Positions 11,389 through 23,371 of a stretch of 64,000 nt of DNA are shown here, piece by piece. The notes below the pieces were generated by a model. It made no database searches. It worked only from the letters and a program-made list of their open reading frames with translations, and was not told the DNA's origin. The first letter of the stretch is position 1, and every line of letters begins with the position of its first letter. Both the position numbers and the translations under genes were made by a program. The stretch comes from Lumbricus rubellus (taxonomy: Eukaryota > Annelida > Clitellata > Crassiclitellata > Lumbricidae), in the NCBI GenBank assembly GCA_945859605.1, contig OX243814.1, forward strand, positions 29,315,307 through 29,379,306, in the 5' to 3' direction.

Positions 11389-13629
11389 CTTAGAAAGCAA
11401 TTCAATAAATTAAAGTGCGGCCTCCCAAGTTCGTATACGCATCAATTGTCTTTAGTAACTTTATTTAATTAAGTCTAACTTCTAGGCTATACAATTATAT
11501 TATTGGTGTCAAGTAACGTTTTGGTTAGTAAAGGCTGATATGTAAGAACACTGCTATATAGCCTAGACTTCCAAATCACACTAGAGCCGACTCCAGTTAG
11601 GCCGAACTGATTAATTTTAAGAATAGGCACATTTTTGCTACCAATCAAGTCTAAACTCGATTTTGAAAAAAATGGACATACGCGAAGATGACTCGATCTG
11701 AGGCGACGAATTGCTGAAGTCAATTCGAAAACACATAAATGCATGCATTAAGGTGGTGAACATGGAGGAGGAGAGAGAGCGACGAATAGCTTTGATATGC
11801 ATGTCTTAAATGAAAATAAGAGGAGCGTAGGCTCTACAAGATTGGAAAATTTCCGATCTTACACGCTCGACGCTCCTCTTATTTTCATTTAAGAATTAAG
11901 ACATCTCAGAGTCATTCGTCACTTTTAATGTGCTCACCAGGGCTGTTTTTAAGGAGTTTTTTGAACTGCACAACTCCTTCTTTCCTTTCCCATTCTTCAT
12001 GGCAAATTACTTCTAATCGGAGAAAAATGGCATTTTACAACTAGTTTTAACTGCACAGAAGTGAGAAGTGCTTCTACAACTGCACATATCCATTTGGAAC
12101 TGCACATTTTTTGTAGGCCTACAACTGCCCGTTAAAAAAGCCCTGGTGCTCACATTGACACATTTAATGTGCTCAGTAAAGGCAACTTTGGCAAGTGAGA
12201 CATTAAGTACAGCATCCATATCCATCACACTTGAAGTTGACGGGAAGGAAAAGAACGGAAATTTTCAGCAAGCAGAACAAGATCAAGCCGCTGCAGGCGC
12301 TGCTGCAGGGAGGGGTACCTAACCAGTTGAACAGTCTTAGAAGCACTAATTAAGGGAGTGGCGATTAGAGGACATCGAGGAGTGGAAATGATTAGTAAGA
12401 GATCAAATCCACCCGACTAAACGTAACTGAGATGATGTAAATTAACCAAACAACAACAACAACAACAACAACAATAACAACCAGGGCCGGATTAAGCTCT
12501 CGGGGGGCCCGCCGCCATATTATCTGGGGGGCCCTTAATCCACCTTGACCTTCCGTCACCATGTTCCTCTCACATATGTTAGTGCATGCCCATATTATTG
12601 ACCATAATTTTTCACAACTCAAACTTGATAATGTGTGACTTCATAAAAACAAAAGTAATTTTTCAGCGACACCATTAGGCCTAGACTATAAAATCGTCGA
12701 TGCGGTAGATATTGTTCAGTCTAGCGGTTTAAATCCTATATGAAACATCGATCAACTGTCTTTCACATTTTTCTACTCATGGCAGTGTGCAAGCTGGTCA
12801 AGACTCAAGAGTGTCATTGAAAGTGAAAGATAAGTGCAAGGAATCACTCAATACTGAGAAGTTCCACAGCAGATAAGTGTTTGATTGCCTATTTTGCTCT
12901 TGACCAGCCTTATTGTCTGTCAAAAATTCTTTGGAATTTTTATATCTTCCGTGCATTAATTTCTTCGACCTGATGAATAACTCCCATGGATGACCTTGTT
13001 GCGACCTGCTGAAATTGTAGGCTATAGCTGGCGCCGCCATTGTTTGCACAACATAGCGAACTGAACCATTCCGTTAGGGAATAAATATGCATAGGACTAC
13101 TGCAGCTTCTAAACCACCAAAATAATTACGTCCTTTCCGATGCGAGTAGCCATTCTCTAATCTTGTCAGCATCCAGCACATCGAAGACCGTTCAAACTCT
13201 GAGCACATTCTGAACTTCTTTGCATGCAGCATTTCTGATCAAGAATGTCATTGAAAATTATTAAGATAACTGGCCCATCTTAATGAAAGCGCTAACCGAT
13301 TGACGATTGGCAAAAGGTTTCAGCGCAAAATTTACCCTTCCCTTCAAATGCAACTTTAAGCAATTTTATTTCACCTCATCAATGCTTCTATTTAAAAGTA
13401 TGGACTAGCGACAAACTAATGACTATGGATGTCAGATATATAGGGGCCATTGATTGCCTTCATAAAAACCAATCATGCCAATTGACATGAATTTACACAC
13501 TGCCCTTGGAGTGAAGTTGAATAAATGAAAATGTGGACATTAAAAATTTTTGTTGGTCACGGACGGGGGGCCCCCTGACGGCGGGGGGCCCGCCGCCATG
13601 GCAGACATGGCATACTGGTTAATCCGGCC

Positions 13630-13668
<39 letters not shown>

Positions 13669-14372
13669 AAAACAACAGAAACCATAGTCTGTAATTTTTG
13701 TATACCGTTTGTGGTACTGAGGCATTGTCCGATGAGGTTTTTCTCGACGACGATCTGTGACCCGGATTCCGACCTCTGACTTTTTCTTTCACCACTTCTT
13801 CCCGCCGAATCCGATCGACGCATGCGCGGTATCTTCCCGCCATTTGACGTCATCGTCTGCTGGAAATCCGTTCTCGAATGCATCGTTGATCCGGGTTCTT
13901 TCTCCACCACCGGAAGCAGCGTCTGCAGCGCCACTGAACCGGCGGCCATGACCTCGTCGCAACGCATTCTGGGTAGTTCGGGCTCTCCCCGCATAGGTCG
14001 CCCGGCAGGGGCTTGCTGTAATGGAGCCGGGTACCCCGCGGGGCGACATAACAGACAGCACGGATGGACGGGAGAAGGATGTTGGACCCAGGAAGGGGCG
14101 TCGTAGCGATCGGGAGGAAGCGATGGTACGAGCAGTCGGTAGTCGATGAGGGGAGGCCGTGGATGATGATGGTGGGCCCCGGTGTTGCCGGAAGCGTCGC
14201 TGTAGAAACGACGGACGATCTCGCCATAGGCGATTGATTTCATCAGGTCTTGAGGTGACGTAGGAGACGGTGATACTATTGCACCACCACCAACACTAAC
14301 ACCAACAACACCACCAGACTTCCTTTTCGTCGGAAGAATCAGAGATTCAACGGTAAAAAGCGACTTGGACAT
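10943..14372 (-). CDS. gsx: Gsx ParaHox homeobox transcription factor (2 exons)
   Basis: Nuclear DNA-binding regulator of the ParaHox class, used in anterior neural patterning in other animals. Exon 1 is about 13793-14372, exon 2 is 10943-11388. Joined in phase 1/2 they give about 341 residues. The N-terminus [13 protein letters not shown] matches the SNAG-like MSRSFLVDSLI start of Gsx proteins, and HPCCLLCRP resembles the CxCPLC motif. The homeodomain (11150-11329) has F8, L16, F20, W48, F49, Q50, N51 and R53. [20 protein letters not shown] and YKKEG are diagnostic for Gsx rather than Xlox or Cdx. The single intron just upstream of the homeodomain is normal for Gsx. It contains a 1.15 kb hAT-like element and a long hairpin. 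The gene faces the RTK tail to tail. Confidence 0.93.
11803..11893. repeat. Hairpin: 24-bp inverted repeat in the Gsx intron
   Basis: cttaaatgaaaataagagga...cgt is matched by its complement 43 bp on. A second small hairpin (ggaaaatttcc) lies in the loop. It could be a foldback element or a structured RNA. Confidence 0.8.
12482..13632. mobile_element. hAT-like non-autonomous element, 1151 bp, in the Gsx intron
   Basis: Perfect 14-bp ends CAGGGCCGGATTAA / TTAATCCGGCCCTG and an 8-bp duplication ATAACAAC (12474-12481, 13633-13640). It inserted into a CAA microsatellite, now split at 12450-12481 and 13633-13665. No transposase ORF is seen. Confidence 0.92.
13793..14372 (-). CDS. gsx: Gsx exon 1
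   Basis: Starts at the ATG at 14372 ([13 protein letters not shown]). It continues through a glycine/valine run, HHHHPRPP, and the cysteine motif HPCCLLC. The donor was chosen as AGTG|GTGAAA (phase 1), which fits the exon 2 phase. A second phase-1 donor, AACG|GTATAC at 13706, would add 29 residues and cannot be excluded. Confidence 0.85.
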
Positions 14373-14433
14373 CTTCCAAAACTAGAGATTTAACTCTCAG
14401 AATTCAAAAGCACTGCCAGGGAGCTCGTGCAGC

Positions 14434-14443
14434 TCATTTATAG
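14434..14443 (-). promoter_or_regulatory. TATA-like box upstream of Gsx
   Basis: The minus strand reads CTATAAATGA about 65 bp upstream of the Gsx ATG. That would place transcription start near 14410. Motif and spacing only. Confidence 0.3.
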
Positions 14444-14991
14444 GAGCTATATGAAGTCAAGTCCGCCAGAATCAAGTTGAGTCTCTGGAACTGAATGACT
14501 GGCGACTTCCTAAATTAACACGCATAGAAGGAAGATTGGTGCAAGTGTCACCCATGTCGATCTTTCGCTGCAGCCATTGCGGGACCGTGTGGGTGGCACC
14601 GTTCGGATGAGCGTCCATCCCCAACACGGAATTCTATTGGCTGCTGATGTTGGCGCTTTGAGTGCTGATGCTGTCGGATGGTGGTGATCGATGATGCAAT
14701 GGGCTGCGGAGGCAGGCTGAGGAGGAGATGCTTTGTGGATGTCTTTTTATGCCGTCAATGCAGGGAGACTGATCGACAAGGTTACGCCGTAGCCTAATCA
14801 CTCTCGTTTGGTGCCGTTTCTAATTGTTCGTGACGATTAACAATCACGGCTTTCGAATTAACAAAGACTGTTGTTATGACACCTTTGTAGATGCACTGCA
14901 GTGATGCTTCCTGTGTTTGAGCTGAATAGAGGCTTAGAAATTAAGGACCGCACACTGAGAAGGGTTCTGTTCAAAATTATCTCATGCCTCA

Positions 14992-15108
14992 CACAAATCT
15001 CTGATTGATCATTGAATGGCCCCATACAAATCTCTGATTGATCATTGACTGGCCCCATACAAATCTCTGATTGATCATTGACTGGCCCCATACAAATCTC
15101 TGACTGAC
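14992..15108 (+). repeat. 33-bp minisatellite, about 3.5 copies
   Basis: Units contain ctctgattgatcattga and tggccccata and differ by one or two bases. The 11-residue repeat peptide seen on the minus strand is a by-product. Confidence 0.9.
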
Positions 15109-15646
15109 TGATTGCATAAGTTGCTGTTGGTTGCATGATTGTTTCACTGATTGACAAATTGAATAGCTGGCTGCACAAAATGTGCAATTATTGTAGCCTA
15201 AATGAATTTGGGAAGTTGTAATAACAGTTCTGTCCAGTGAAACCACGGAAGAACGAAATGGAGCGAATTAAGGACCTGTTTAGTGAAAAATAAGCAGGAA
15301 GACGAAATTTACAATTTACAAATTTCAAGCAGATGACTAAAAAAGGTCATCGGCTTTCGTATGCAGCGACTTGCGACATTTCTGGAAAACTTGGAACACA
15401 TTTTTGACAAACGAATAAAAAAAGTCATCAAATGTCTCCGCCCCCGTCTTGCGACATTTTTTGGAAAAAAATTCAGAAACAGCTAAAAAAAAGGTCGTCA
15501 GGAATTTTCCCCAACAAAGCCACACTAGAAAAAATTCCTGGTTGGGCAGTTCCAAAAATTTCTTTAAAAAGCCCTGAACATCGCAATAAAAATTATCTTC
15601 TCCATCTGAAAAGGGTTTCTTTTTCTTTGCTAAAAGTAGGGTCTAT

Positions 15647-16154
15647 GGGGCCGTCCATAAAGTACGTCACGCTCGAGGGGGGAGGGGGTGTAAGAAAGTG
15701 TGACAGTTTGTGACAGGGGGAGGGGGTCAAGCCATGTGTGACGTCACACATTTATTATTTTTAAATGATGTGTATTATATGATTGTCTACTGTCTAGTCT
15801 AATTTTTGCAATTTTTTCTTCAAATTCAATCTACATTGAGTTACTGCTTCAATGAATAACTGTGACAACTGTTGACAATTAACTATTCTACTATTAAAGT
15901 CATTTTAATAATGTGGTAGTTCTTTTAAGTGGAAACTTTACAGTTTAATAGTGAAGTGTGTTTTAGATTAAATTTGAATAAGGTGTTAATTTTAAAAAAA
16001 TTCGAAAGTGCGACGTACTTTAGGCGGGGGGGGGGGGTCCGAGAAAGTGTGACGTACTTTAGGGGGGGGTCCGAGACCTGTGACAGTTTGTGACAGGGGG
16101 GAGGGGGGGTCAAAAATGGTCAAAAATAGCGTGACGTACTTTATGGACGGCCCC
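15647..16154. mobile_element. 508-bp element with identical 27-bp terminal inverted repeats
   Basis: Both ends begin GGGGCCGTCCATAAAGTACG and continue TCACGCT with no mismatch. The flanks share TAT on each side, a possible short target duplication. The interior repeats 'gtgacagtttgtgacagggg'. The ends recall ISL2EU/Harbinger-type elements, but I cannot confirm the superfamily. Confidence 0.8.
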
Positions 16155-16689
16155 TATCTTAGAAAATATTAAGTGTTAGCTATTCATTCCTTTCTCTTAG
16201 GCTATTTGGCAATAAATAATGTTGGTCTACATTTTCACGATTAGTCCCCACCCCCACAAAAATATGAACCAGATGACTAAAAAAAGGTCGTCAGAAATTT
16301 TGGCGAATGGAAATGAAAAATTTCCACTGCGAGTTCAGCAACCCCTCAAAACTGAAATCCTGGCGCCGCCACTGGCTATAGCCTATAACATTTATATCTA
16401 AGTTTGTTCTTGTTTAGGTTGTTTTGATTCGACACCCATTTTTAAAGCAATATTTTGACAAAAGAACGTGCAACTAACAATTAATTAGCCAATATACAGT
16501 ATTAATTATTTTCAGACTCGAGTAAGTGACAATAAGCCTATAGGCCTAGAACAGATCGTAAAAATGATAGGCCTAGTTATCCTAGGCCTACTAAAAGAGA
16601 ATCTGCACACATCGTAGGCCTATTTTGGTTTTGATCATCGCCTTGCTATATTTTAGGCTACTTGAGATTTACTAAATGCATATAGGCTA

Positions 16690-16900
16690 GGTCTAAAACT
16701 GTTAAAATTCGATCAAAACAGAATCTTTGATGTTATTTATAACACGTTCAAATAAAATAATTTCTATAGAAAAAAATTATGTATTCTATGCTGTTCAAAA
16801 ATTTAATTGCCAATTTTGCATGTGTTCGTTCCTTGAGAGATTGAGGGCCATTTTTAGGTCTGGCGGACAATTTTTGGCCCGCGGAATTTACCATGAATAT
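16690..16900 (+). mobile_element. Diverged fragment related to the hAT at 46996
   Basis: Shares the order 'cagaat.tttgatgttattta', 'caaataaaataattt', 'gagggccattttt' and 'ttttggcc' with 47105-47280. Lacks clear ends. Confidence 0.55.
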
Positions 16901-18160
16901 ACTAGACCCGTCACATCAGTAAGCAAAGCAATGAATAGTAAGCTGAGAAAATCACAGTGACGGGCTCACGAGAAATTCCCGAATATTTAGGCTACATTAG
17001 GGCCTACATTAGGCCTACCAGCGGCGCCGCCAGGATTTTATTTCTGTACGCACAACTTGCACAAATAATATGAAGCGAACAGCGATCGATACGAGCTTAT
17101 ATTCAGGGGCGGATCCAGGATTTCTGGTTAGGGGGGGGTGTAAATACTACCAATCCAATCCCATATATATATATACAGTGCTTAAAGTGTAAAAAAGTGC
17201 CAGGACGCTGTATTGTAGTCCTAATTGGTCGTCAGTGGCGGCGCCGAAGGCGGGAAGTTGCGAGTGCCGAAGGCACGAAGCCCATCCCGACCAGGGGTCT
17301 GGGGGAGCGACGTAAGCTCCCCCAGCGGGGTCAGGGCGGGGTCTGGGACGGAGCCCCAGCGACCAGCGCATTTTTGGCTGTTTCGACCTTAAATGGAGCC
17401 ATTTTTAGGCTCTTGTTTGCCAGCTATTTGTGAACGACAAAGTCGCGAAATTTTTAAGAATAAGTCGTTTTTCAGTGTCGCAAGCTACCAGGATAACAAT
17501 AAAAATCAAAATGTTATTGTAAAAGAGAAAGGTTTTGTCTTTACAGTAAGCTCCCCCAGCGGGGTCTGGGGGCGGAGACCCAGCGACCAGCGCATTTTTG
17601 GCTGTGTCGACCTCAAATGGAGCCATTTTTAGGCAGTCATGTTGAACCTATATTATATCTTTCTTTGGGCGCATAACGTATAGGTAGGATAGGATCTATA
17701 GTATTCTCTCGTGGTAATATGGAAATTCAAACTGTCACCCAATAAATTTAGACCATGTGACAATTATATAAAAGTTTGCGCCCCTAGAAAAATTCCTGCG
17801 GACGCCCATGCTAAAGGCTTCAAATTATTACCCCTCCTAACCATTACCCCCCCTGCAAACTGTAATTTGCATCAATCGTCGCATTTATTGGACTAAAAAT
17901 ATCAGAAAAATAATCCCGCTTCTTGTTTTGGTCTGAAGATTTTCATCCGTTATCCCACTTCGTGGTTTGGTTTGTTATAAATATTTTCATCTGTAACTAG
18001 AATACTAAATCGCCGCTGAAGTTACATGGAGAAATGGCTTCGCGGCTATTATTTTTTCCGAGTAAAATATTGATAACAAACCACAGTGGGATGACGGATA
18101 AATCTATGCAAATCTAGTGTCCGGGGACCGGGGGTAATCTGAAACCGGTTACGGTACAAG

Positions 18161-19316
18161 CAGTGTGTGATTTGTCAAAAAAGAAGTGTGGGGGTCGGCT
18201 TAATTTCCTTGTTTGGGGGGGGGGCCCAAAATACGCCGCGGCGAAGCCCGAGCATATCCGACTAGGGGTCTGGGGGAGCGTCGTAAGCTCCCCAGCGGGG
18301 TCCGGGGCGGAGCCCCGGCCGCTATTGATTTGGTGCAATCCAAAGCAAAATCTTCTATTGAAAGTGAATTGAATGAATTGAATAATATCACCTTTTTAAA
18401 GATCAGTTAACATGTTAAAGGGTTTGAAGTTTTTCTGTTCGTTAACCAAGTAGTTTTCAAGTTTAATTAACTTGTCATTAGCAACTTTCATTGTAAACAA
18501 ACACAGTAGCCTACTGCATGAACTTGCTCTAAATTAGAAGTAAAATAATACAAAAACCACTCCCAATTGGACTTAAAATATGAGAAAAATAAGAAAGTCC
18601 AATTGAAATTTTTGTTTTACTTATTTTTTTGTTTAACATGGAAAACACATAAACATGCAGCAAAGACATTTGGGTATTCATTTATAGTGGCACTATAATA
18701 TTCACTTATGGTGCACTATAATAGTGGCATAGTGCAACATAAGAACATAAAAGTCTAACTTCAACATAAAAGTTGGCTGTACAAATGCAGTAAAATGCAC
18801 AGGTGCAGGATATATTGAGGTCACAATTTAAAGCGAATGAAATCAGAAAATGTAGTAACCAAAAAACTTGAAACTTCTACCGGCAGTCCAGCACATGATC
18901 AATACTTCGCAGTTAGCACCAAAATCAATGATCATACTTAGTATAATATCTGGTGTAGCCATTCTAATGCTAAACAGAACACACACACAAACAACAGGTA
19001 TTACAAAACAGCATTACTATTATTATAAAAACAATGATATGCGATAGTGCACAGCATATATTTTCTGAAATAAAATCAATGTTTTCACTTTAAACAGCTA
19101 TATTTTCCCAATGGACGATAAAGGACGATTTTTGCAGGAGTTTTCCTTAATACCTTCCGGATAGTTCCCTAAAACATCAGCTTGTTACACTCAATGTCCA
19201 AAAGAGGGGGTCGAAATTGGACCCCCACACCTTTTTTTGGAGGTGGAAGTGTGGGGGTCGGGCCATAGCAAAGAGGGGGTCCGACCCCCCCAACCCCCCC
19301 GGCAAATCACACCCTG
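18161..19316. mobile_element. hAT-like non-autonomous element, 1156 bp
   Basis: Ends CAGTGTGTGATTTG and CAAATCACACCCTG. Perfect 8-bp duplication GGTACAAG at 18153-18160 and 19317-19324. GC-rich near both ends, AT-rich inside, no transposase ORF. Confidence 0.92.
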
Positions 19317-19377
19317 GGTACAAGTTACCGGGGGGTGATGTTTAGGAGGTGCAATTTGATACCTTTAGATCGGCATA

Positions 19378-19970
19378 TTGCTATGCTATCGTCGCCTTGA
19401 AGCCGGAATTTTCCAGGTTCGAATCCACCTCGCCGCGTAAGGACCTTGGGCAAGTCCTTCACTCACAATTGCTCAGCGGTTCGGCCGGAGTAGAGAGCTT
19501 GAAGGGGCGCTATAACCAGTGGCGGATCCAGAACTCTTCCAAGGAGGGGGGGGGCAAAAATCTTAGAACCTGGGATGGGACAAGTGAAACAAATTTCGAA
19601 ATTTGGTTGTTGGTCGAAAATAAATAGGGATCAGTCTTTGGCTGGAGTACTTTTCATCCGCCAAAAAAAGTTGATGAGGTTTTTTTTTAGTCATCTGCCA
19701 AATTTTTTTGGAGAAAATCATACCATTTCATCAGCCAAAAAAGTTGACCTTTTTTACTCCTCCACTTGAAAACCGACTGGGGGCCACGTCCCATGCCATT
19801 TTCCGAATAGGGGGGGGGGCAATATGCCATTACACCCATATGCATATTGCTAATTTCATACCAAATGAGGGGCCACGTCCCATGGCAGTTTTAAATGGGG
19901 GGGGCATGGCCGGATTGCCCCCTCATCGATCCGCCCCGGCTATAAAAAGTGCACATAGAAACACACACAA
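19378..19970 (+). mobile_element. tRNA-derived SINE split by a hAT element
   Basis: 5' part has ggttcgaatccacctcgccg and aaggaccttgggcaagtcc and runs to gggcgctataac. The sequence resumes at 19940 with gctataaaaagtgcacatag, the normal SINE 3' end. Confidence 0.8.
19519..19939. mobile_element. hAT-like element inside a SINE, about 420 bp
   Basis: Ends CAGTGGCGGATCCAG and ATCGATCCGCCCCG. The flanking octamers GCTATAAC and GCTATAAA match at 7 of 8 positions. Same family as the elements at 43061 and 49991. Confidence 0.75.
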
Positions 19971-21519
19971 ACAAAAATTAAATTTAAAAAAAGTTTTAAC
20001 GGTTTTACATCAAGGAATCCCAGGATCCATAGACCTCTAGGGCCTAGGCGGCTATAAGACGCTCAATGCCAAGATGGCTCTCTATTAGAGTGTAAGTAAG
20101 TAAGGAAATAAGTATATTCTATAGATTATAAAATTTCAATAGAATTTCATCGCTTATAATAAATTTGCAATTTGTGGAAATTTTTTTTTGCCTTTCCGCG
20201 CTGTACGCACTTGCGTAAGTGCGTACGCCTAACGGCGCCCCTGAGGCCTACATTACATTACGTAGGCCTACACATGTGGAACCAACCATTGCAATGGGAT
20301 TTTCGTCAAGAGCTGACAGATGGTATTGATGGGTGATACAAATAATAAATTATTTCCAGTTTAGCCAATAATTATGCGCACAAGAATGGCCTAGAACTAT
20401 CATCTTAATTGCTCTGTGAACGTCTAATCTGAGTTGACATAGGAGGGCCTACTATTCGTTTAGTTTTTCAGACTACATTGCAGTTGTTCTCTCGGTGCTA
20501 CTCGCTGAGAAATCACAAATTGCTCTTGTAATTAGAAGTCATATTGGCCTATAATTAAGGACTTGGATCGATTGCGAGGAACTGAAGAGTCGTTGGAGAA
20601 TAAATATGGCGGTCGCACGGCTGACAGCGTCAAGTAGTTCGAGTGACGCGTTTGCGCAGCACGGAGAGAGCAGTCGAAATAAGAACTATGGCACGCCGAG
20701 GCGGTCGATATTCGCCGCGTTCGATGTCTGACTCCCACCTTAGTCCTTTCTCGACTTATTTGCGTCTTTCAGATTGCTCTAATTTAGTATTATTCTCGTC
20801 GAACTGCACTCTAATTGTTGATTAGTACTGGGCTCTCCGTCTGCTGAGAGTTAATGCCAGTTAAATGGTGATTATTAGGTTGCTCAGGTGCGGATAATTG
20901 AGTGCGGCGTTTACTCCGATCGTTATTGGGATTATACGAGACAGACGTCGTCCTTTTGACGTCTTTCCGATCGCCATTGAAGGGTTATAGTCTAAGAATT
21001 ATTGCACTAACCCTTCCCTCTCCAATCCCTTCCCCCTGTGCTGGCAACTGGCAAGCAGTGTGCACTGTGCACGTCGTCCAGGGCTTTGACTGTTACCCTC
21101 TCTGGAGCCGGTGTTCCTGTCCGGTGTTTGTCGTGCATGGAACAGAAGGTAAGTCCGCGTCTGACGACGTTTGCGAATGACGTATGAAGGACTTGGCAAA
21201 TTTACCTTTCGACCCGTTCTTTTGTCAGCGATAGTTCCCGGCATGCGTTGCCACACACGTCAGAGCGTCGGTCGGTCGGAGCTTTCAGTGGGACGATGGT
21301 CGTTGAAGACGGATGGGGAAAGTCGACGCTGCACGTTTCAATCATAAAGACTTCTGGGAAAGTCTAGCACGGCTTTATACCGATGCCAGACGTGATTAAG
21401 CCTTGATATACAGCCGTGGAACCAACGTTTCTCATCATCATGCCCTGCGGGGGTGTAGCCAGCTACCGCCCACGATGCACAGAGCTGAAACAAAGAGGAA
21501 CATCTAGGCCTAGGCCCGC

Positions 21520-21660
21520 CAGTGTGAGAATTGTGGATAAACAACTGGGGGATTAGACTATGATCCACTTTGAATGGAGTGTAAGAAGCATACTTTACTA
21601 TGTTGTCTAAGAAAAACTGGGGGGTTGAAACCCCCAAACCCAACGGCATTTCTCACCCTG
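21520..21660. mobile_element. Short hAT-like MITE (TGAGAATTG family)
   Basis: Starts CAGTGTGAGAATTG and ends CATTTCTCACCCTG, with the family core of gggg-rich and cccc-rich runs. No target duplication is now visible, so probably old. Confidence 0.65.
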
Positions 21661-22011
21661 CCAGCTACCATTCTACTTGGTCAAAATTGACATAAGTTGA
21701 ACCAATATCTCCAACTTACTCGACATTGTATTTGTCGTTTTTCAGTGTGTTTAAAAGTAGACCTAAACCTTCTAACTTCATCGGTGGATAAATTCTAAGT
21801 TTCGCATCTTTAATTTTTGGCGTTGAATTTATTTAAGGCAACCTTTGGTATATCGCTTCAGTTTTGCAGAAGCTATAGACTACTTCGACGCTTGGCGCTC
21901 CATAGGCGTTTATAACAGTCTGCGCGGGTCTATTGCGCCACCGTTACTAAGAAACTGGGCCAAGCCAAGACAGCTTAAATTGCCTATTCGGTAAATGCTG
22001 ACAAGATCATA

Positions 22012-22012
<1 letters not shown>

Positions 22013-22045
<33 letters not shown>

Positions 22046-22050
22046 GTAAT
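22013..22050 (+). repeat. (AAT)n microsatellite
   Basis: Short AAT array. Confidence 0.95.
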
Positions 22051-22086
22051 AATATGCCTAATAATAATACGCCTTTTAGTACTCGC

Positions 22087-22306
22087 ATATAGTTGTAAAA
22101 ATAGTAGGGCCTAGGCTTAAGTCTTCTATAATTTCTATTGATGATTCAATGTAGGCCTAAGCATTGACCTATTAATTTTGTAGCATTTTTTACTATACAA
22201 AAATGTCAAAAATGCTACAAAATTAATAGGCTAGTGCTTACATTGAATCATCAATAGAAATTATAGAAGACTTAGCATAGGCCCTGCTATTTTTACAGCT
22301 ATATAG
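22087..22306. repeat. Long hairpin, arms about 100 bp
   Basis: The left arm, from atatag through gtcttctataatttctattg to the T run, is almost exactly complemented by the right arm starting aaaaatgctac. The spacer is about 15 bp. Arms differ by only a few indels, which suggests a recent origin or ongoing gene conversion. Confidence 0.9.
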
Positions 22307-23371
22307 AATAGCATAATTACAGAATATAGAATGTGCCCATTATAGGCTAAGTTAGGACTGTCAGGTCAACATTCAGAAGTAATCAGAATAACATATTCAT
22401 CAGTTTATAAGTGTACTGTAGGCTTATACGTTGTCATTAATAAAGTTATAGGTAGGCCTTTGCCAAAATCTGCTTAGCTGCTTAGCATCACTGAAATAAT
22501 CACTGAGGCTTGAGCACTTTGGCAATATTAGTCATTTAGTCTAATTAATGCATGCAGTCATTTGCATTCAATTCACTGATCAGAACAGATATTCACATGT
22601 AGGCCTATTATAAAAATTATTATATAGGATAATTATTATAGAAATAATTATTTATTACACCAATAAATGACATTGAATTAAACTATAAAGTCCAAACTGT
22701 CCAATTCTCCAATTACAAGCTCTTGCATTACATGTGCCTTATCCCAATATAAATATTATAATTATCATCGTCATCTAGTAGGCCTACCCCGACTTGATTC
22801 AAGTAGAATGGTACGGTAGCTGGCAGTGTGAGTAAAGATACAAAAGTTAGACTATATTCTACAAGATATAAGACTTACCATATACTTGCAGTTTGAATCT
22901 TTGATACCATATTTGTCTCTTCCTTTAAGTTTCTTAGAACATTGCTGCTGCACTTTTATGGTATTTTATTTTGTTATGCAATAGATTGCAGTAGACTCTT
23001 GCTTTCAAGCCGTTGTTGAACAGGGGTTTGTGGATTTCTTTATGGCTTTTGAAAAACCAACTTATACTTATGACCTGCCATAGGCTAGTTTCATCGACTC
23101 CTCGTTCAAGTCGGGGTACAGAGCAGCTGTCTTAAATGCTAAAAACATGGACTTGGCCTAATAGCGCAAAAAAGTCATAAAGCTTCCAAACATTACCGGT
23201 AGTCTATATTTAAAAAAATTTAAAATTATAAAACAGGCGTAAAACGTAACTACCGAATTTTGGCAAGAGGCAAAATGGGATAATCCACATCCCATTAGAT
23301 CTATGCCATAAATGCTGAAAATAGGTAAGTCCGACATTTTGACCCAATCTACTTAACTTGCACCATATAGG

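Larger units (their letters stand above)
17019..20243. mobile_element. Possible 3.2 kb composite element enclosing other insertions
   Basis: Left end CAGCGGCGCCGCCAGG and right end CCTAACGGCGCCCCTG are imperfect inverted repeats with a shared gtacgcac inside. AGGCCTAC flanks both sides (17011-17018, 20244-20251). That octamer is common here, so chance is possible. Inside lie tandem duplicated 'gcgaccagcgcatttttggc' blocks (17366, 17580), a hAT element and a SINE. Confidence 0.45.

Noticed and set aside
16213..16374. Complete hAT element ending ctggcgccgccactg
   Set aside because: The right end and the 'gatgactaaaaaaaggtcg' motif are clear, but I could not find a matching left end or duplication.
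20532..21256. CpG-rich block with short ORFs on both strands
   Set aside because: No family similarity, no splice-compatible exon chain and no transposon ends. It may be regulatory, but there is nothing to support a call.
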